Made by a program: the position numbers and the translations under genes. From the NCBI GenBank assembly GCA_030068145.1, contig JAPJBO010000562.1:1-64000 (forward strand): a DNA stretch of 64,000 nt, written 5' to 3'. This DNA is from Diplonema papillatum. Lineage: Eukaryota > Euglenozoa > Diplonemea > Diplonemida > Diplonemidae. The notes under the pieces were generated by a model. The model saw only the letters and a program-made list of their open reading frames with translations. It searched no databases and had not been told where the DNA came from. Below are positions 60,630 to 64,000 of the stretch, one piece after another (the stretch's first letter is position 1; each line of letters begins with the position of its first letter).

Positions 60630-61015
60630 TTTCAAGGACCAGTACAAGCACGCAATGGTAGCAACTGAGCTTTTCCTTCAGTCCTCTGGGGAACGTTGAA
60701 GGGGGCCCGGTAGCGAGCTTTACTTAGGTTCCTGCAAGCGTGAGCCAACTTCTGCGAGTCCTACGATAGCGTTCGATTTTACTTTCCAACGAATCCTTCA
60801 TGCCACGGCGCTACGAAAGCACCACCCCCGACACCCCGAAGGCTCCATTTTTCAAAAGGCTTGGCCCTTCTGTGGAAAGCCCAAGCAAGAGGAACCGTTT
60901 TGCTCACTCCAAAGCTCCCGGTTTGGCGCCAGTGCGTGGCGTTTGAAAAATCCACTACAAAAAAAAAAAGACACCCCGAGGTCAGTTCCCCGTAGTTCCC
61001 CCGTAGTTCCCCCTG
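60630..61015. other. Gene-free stretch
   Basis: No supported gene. CCGTAGTTCCCCCGTAGTTC near 60987 also occurs at 58125 next to another A/B repeat pair. Confidence 0.4.
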
Positions 61016-61029
61016 GCTATGCCGATCAC

Positions 61030-61310
61030 ACCATTGTAGTTGTATTGTTTTCTCCCCCTCTAGCCTCCTTCGAAATGAGCACAAGGCAGTCCCTCGAGTA
61101 TTTTTACATAAGCGCCAGCTTGAAAGGAAATGCTCGACGATGCTGCCCGACAAAGAACCGAAGGGATCCCAAGTGCTGTAACTACCGAACCACGTGTTGA
61201 ACGGACGTGAGGTCATGCGGGTCTACCCCTACACGACAAATCACACAAACACAACAGGTCAAAAAATCCTGAGTGAGAAAACAACACACGGTGGTGTAAG
61301 CGAAGAACAA
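61030..61310 (+). repeat. Family A 3' end fused to family B
   Basis: GTAGTTGTATTGTTTTCTCC to CCCTCGAGTATTTTT (family A end, 61037-61105) runs straight into ACATAAGCGCCAGCTTGAAA (family B start). B is cut at CGAAGAACAAA. Confidence 0.75.
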
Positions 61311-61319
61311 AAACAATGC

Positions 61320-62590
61320 GTTGTTGGTACTAAAAAGCTAGCATTAGCCAGCTGTCCTCAAACATCCAGCTGACTGATCTTAACACGACGCTACGACACC
61401 CGCCACCTCCGCTTTCGCCGAGTCTGGCAACAAGCTTTGCAAGCACTGCAGCAGCTGCGATCCCTCCTCCAGACGTTTACTTCACTCCCAACACCACGCC
61501 GTCCCAAGCACCCGCACTTGCCTTTAAACTTCAAGCAACGACGCTTTCATAACGGACCCACGCCGACCTCCGGCTGACATCATCCGACAACGCTCGCGCG
61601 CCGACCTATTCCGATTGCAATCCTAAACAATCCACGAAGGAATGTACTTGGTGTCGGTCACAAAAAGTACCGGACATGGCTAGCCGTAACCCATAACGAA
61701 AAAAGGGGTTCGGCAGACGAGTGTGACCTTACCGAACGACCACCCAGTACCCTGCATCTGCAGGCCGCTCACACGATTCCGTGACCACGCTTTGTCGCAG
61801 ATCGCTCACTACTTTAATGCTTTAGTGGCCGGACTGCGTTTTTGATTCGTGCTGCATGCACCAAATATACAACCCGTAACCATATAGCCCTTTCTTGCTC
61901 TAAGAGAACCCATCCATGAACGGTCACACGGAGACCCTAAAACCCCCTGAAACTTACCAAAGCAGGTGAGTTCCGCTAGTGCGCACAAACAAAAGAAATC
62001 GCCATACTAATTTTTTAGTCGTATATTTTGACAGATTCCCCAGAAGGCTTTCTGCACGCTGGGCAACCTTCCTCCCCATCCGTAAGGGGGTACCCTCTGG
62101 GAGGCTGGAGTGCGGAGGTTATCCGTAGCAGGCCCCAATAAGAAGGGATGACCATGTGCCCGACCTGCAGCCATTTTTCAGGCCACGGCGAACTTTGAAC
62201 ATGTACCGCGCGACAGAAATATTGACGCTCGAGGACTGAGCTTGTACTCCGTAGGTCAGTTATCACTGCATCCACCGCACGTGCTGATACGTACGCATCC
62301 TCTGCCACGTGCATGTATGGTTGGCAGTACCACAGACACCTCCCTTCCACATTCTCCTGTAGCGCGCTAGTGAATGGTGTCCACCTCGGTATCTAGGGTC
62401 TAGTGGATAGTGGGCCATCTGGACACATTTACTGAAGATCCCTGCGCGAGTGCTCCAAGCGTCCTATCCACGATACCGGCTAACATAGGATGGTGGTACT
62501 CACTCAAGCATAGTTAGGAGATCCTGGCCCTTCAGCAATACCGTGTACAGTTGCGGAGATGGGCTGTACTGGTTACCATTAGCCGAGCTT
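61320..62590. other. Gene-free stretch
   Basis: Contains a short repeat (CCACGAAGGAATGTACTTGG, 61631-61650) shared with 28991-29010, and CGGTCACACGGAGACCCTAA (61920) shared with 29041. No gene supported. Confidence 0.4.
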
Positions 62591-62593
62591 CAA

Positions 62594-62832
62594 CACACAC
62601 ACACACCTCGCATGCTTGCTTGACGCCTTCGGCCCGTCAAGTTGGAATCTTACGTTTCTGAGCGAACTCCTCTATCCACTCGCCAAAAGCGAGGTTGGAG
62701 GGGTAAAGCAACAACGGACAAACGCAGACCCCACCGTTTGCCCCCTTTTTCGCCCCCTTCGAGGGCTACACTTCGATTGAGCCGTTACCCACGTACATCC
62801 CTGAACTTAAACCACACACACACACACACACA
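62594..62832 (+). repeat. (CA)n-flanked unit, copy 1
   Basis: A short (CA) run is followed by GCTTGCTTGACGCCTTCGGC and CAAGTTGGAATC, and a second (CA) run closes at 62812-62832. The same arrangement occurs at 63292-63780. Confidence 0.6.
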
Positions 62833-63009
62833 ATCACAAGCATGGGGCCCCCCGTTGCTCCGCGTGTAAAAGGAGGTAGTTGCCCCAGATACATGTTGCA
62901 GCCAGCAACACACGGGTCATGAAGCAGAGAGCCTAAACCAAACGAGGCTGCAGTTCCGGACAGCGCGTGGTCACCACGAGCAGCTCGCAGGAGCTTCAGC
63001 TGTGACATG

Positions 63010-63262
63010 AGAATGCGGACTATATTCCGCTTCAGGGTTAGGTTACCCGTGATTGAATGCCATCACACAAATCACACTGGGCTATACTCCGCCTCAGTGT
63101 TTGAATTGCATCACGCAATCATACACACACACACACAATCACACTGGGCTATACTCCGCTTCAGTGTTTGAATCCCATCATACAAACGCACTGGGCTATG
63201 CTCCGCTTCAGTGATTGAATTCCATCATACAATCGCACTGGGCTATACTCCGCGCCGTCAGT
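63010..63262 (+). repeat. About 50-bp tandem repeat, five degenerate copies
   Basis: The unit CACTGGGCTATACTCCGCTT / CAGTGTTTGAATTGCATCA is repeated with variants; one spacer contains a (CA) run (63122-63138). Confidence 0.85.
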
Positions 63263-63290
63263 TGTCACCCACCGCTGCGTTCCACCGTCC

Positions 63291-63419
<129 letters not shown>

Positions 63420-63779
63420 TAGCAAGCTAGCTTGAGCGCCGAAGGCGCGTCAAGTGGAATCCTATCCTGTCCACGAGAAGGGCGATGTATTCTTGTTTTC
63501 TCCACTCTTTTACGAGGTTGGAAAGGCTGGTTGATGCAAACAACGAACAGGCCAAAAAGGAACCGCACTGCCTTACATCTCTTGTTTGCACTCCCTCCTT
63601 CCCAGTTATTCGTGCCGTCTCTCGGCCCTTTCTTTCCTTTCTTCTTGGTTCATGTTCTGTGCCTGACGGATACGATATGATGTTTTCTTGTTTCACCGTT
63701 TTGCTGCCATTTGGGAAATCCACAGCACAGCATGGGTTGCATGTGATTGAGGAATAAACTCGGGACAGGATAAAGGATT

Positions 63780-64000
<221 letters not shown>

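Overview
The window looks like nuclear DNA of a repeat-rich, GC-rich unicellular eukaryote. A 5' fragment of small-subunit rRNA (6128-6390) begins with the universal eukaryotic AACCTGGTTGATCCTGCC and then has TGTTTCAAGGATTAAGCC, where most eukaryotes have TGTCTCAAAGATTAAGCC. The TTTCAAGGA form is what I associate with Euglenozoa. Together with a spliced SmB gene and several membrane cyclase-like proteins, this makes a diplonemid-like euglenozoan my best guess; it is an inference, not a proof.

Layout. 1-8.5 kb: the start of an acidic protein (minus strand), a retroelement RNase H scrap, a frameshifted cyclase-like gene, a minisatellite, the SSU rRNA fragment and an intact cyclase-like gene. 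8.5-17 kb: transposon and SINE debris, a cyclase relic, a decayed Cys/His-rich element and a 2.3-kb foldback element. 17.1-23.4 kb: four head-to-tail copies of a 1567-bp unit, each with an intact minus-strand ORF carrying three Cys/His repeats and a basic tail. 24-28 kb: short uncertain ORFs and a third cyclase-like gene. 29.7-32.3 kb: a two-domain deoxycytidylate deaminase gene between a broken 5' copy and a broken 3' copy. 33.1-34.8 kb: a small basic protein followed by three copies of its 3' half. 37.5-39.8 kb: a probable mitochondrial IF3-like gene running into an 89-bp repeat, then a short unknown gene. 40-41.3 kb: nested inverted-repeat elements. 42.7-44.8 kb: an acylated EF-hand protein between a truncated 5' copy and a scrambled 3' copy. 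45-50 kb: MITEs and SINE-like repeats. 50-53.8 kb: a secreted PNGase A-like enzyme between its own 5' and 3' relics. 56.3-58 kb: a split SmB gene with repeats in both introns. 58.6-64 kb: a second decayed Cys/His element, MITEs, and a (CA)n-rich end.

The genes do not form a pathway (signalling-like membrane proteins, nucleotide metabolism, organellar translation, a glycan-cleaving enzyme, splicing). Two patterns stand out. Most intact genes lie next to partial copies of themselves, and where both sides are present the upstream copy keeps the 5' part and the downstream copy keeps the 3' part. The spacers are built from a small set of mobile repeat families, several of which can be delimited by inverted repeats, target duplications or comparison of copies. 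All calls come from reading the sequence; no database search was run.
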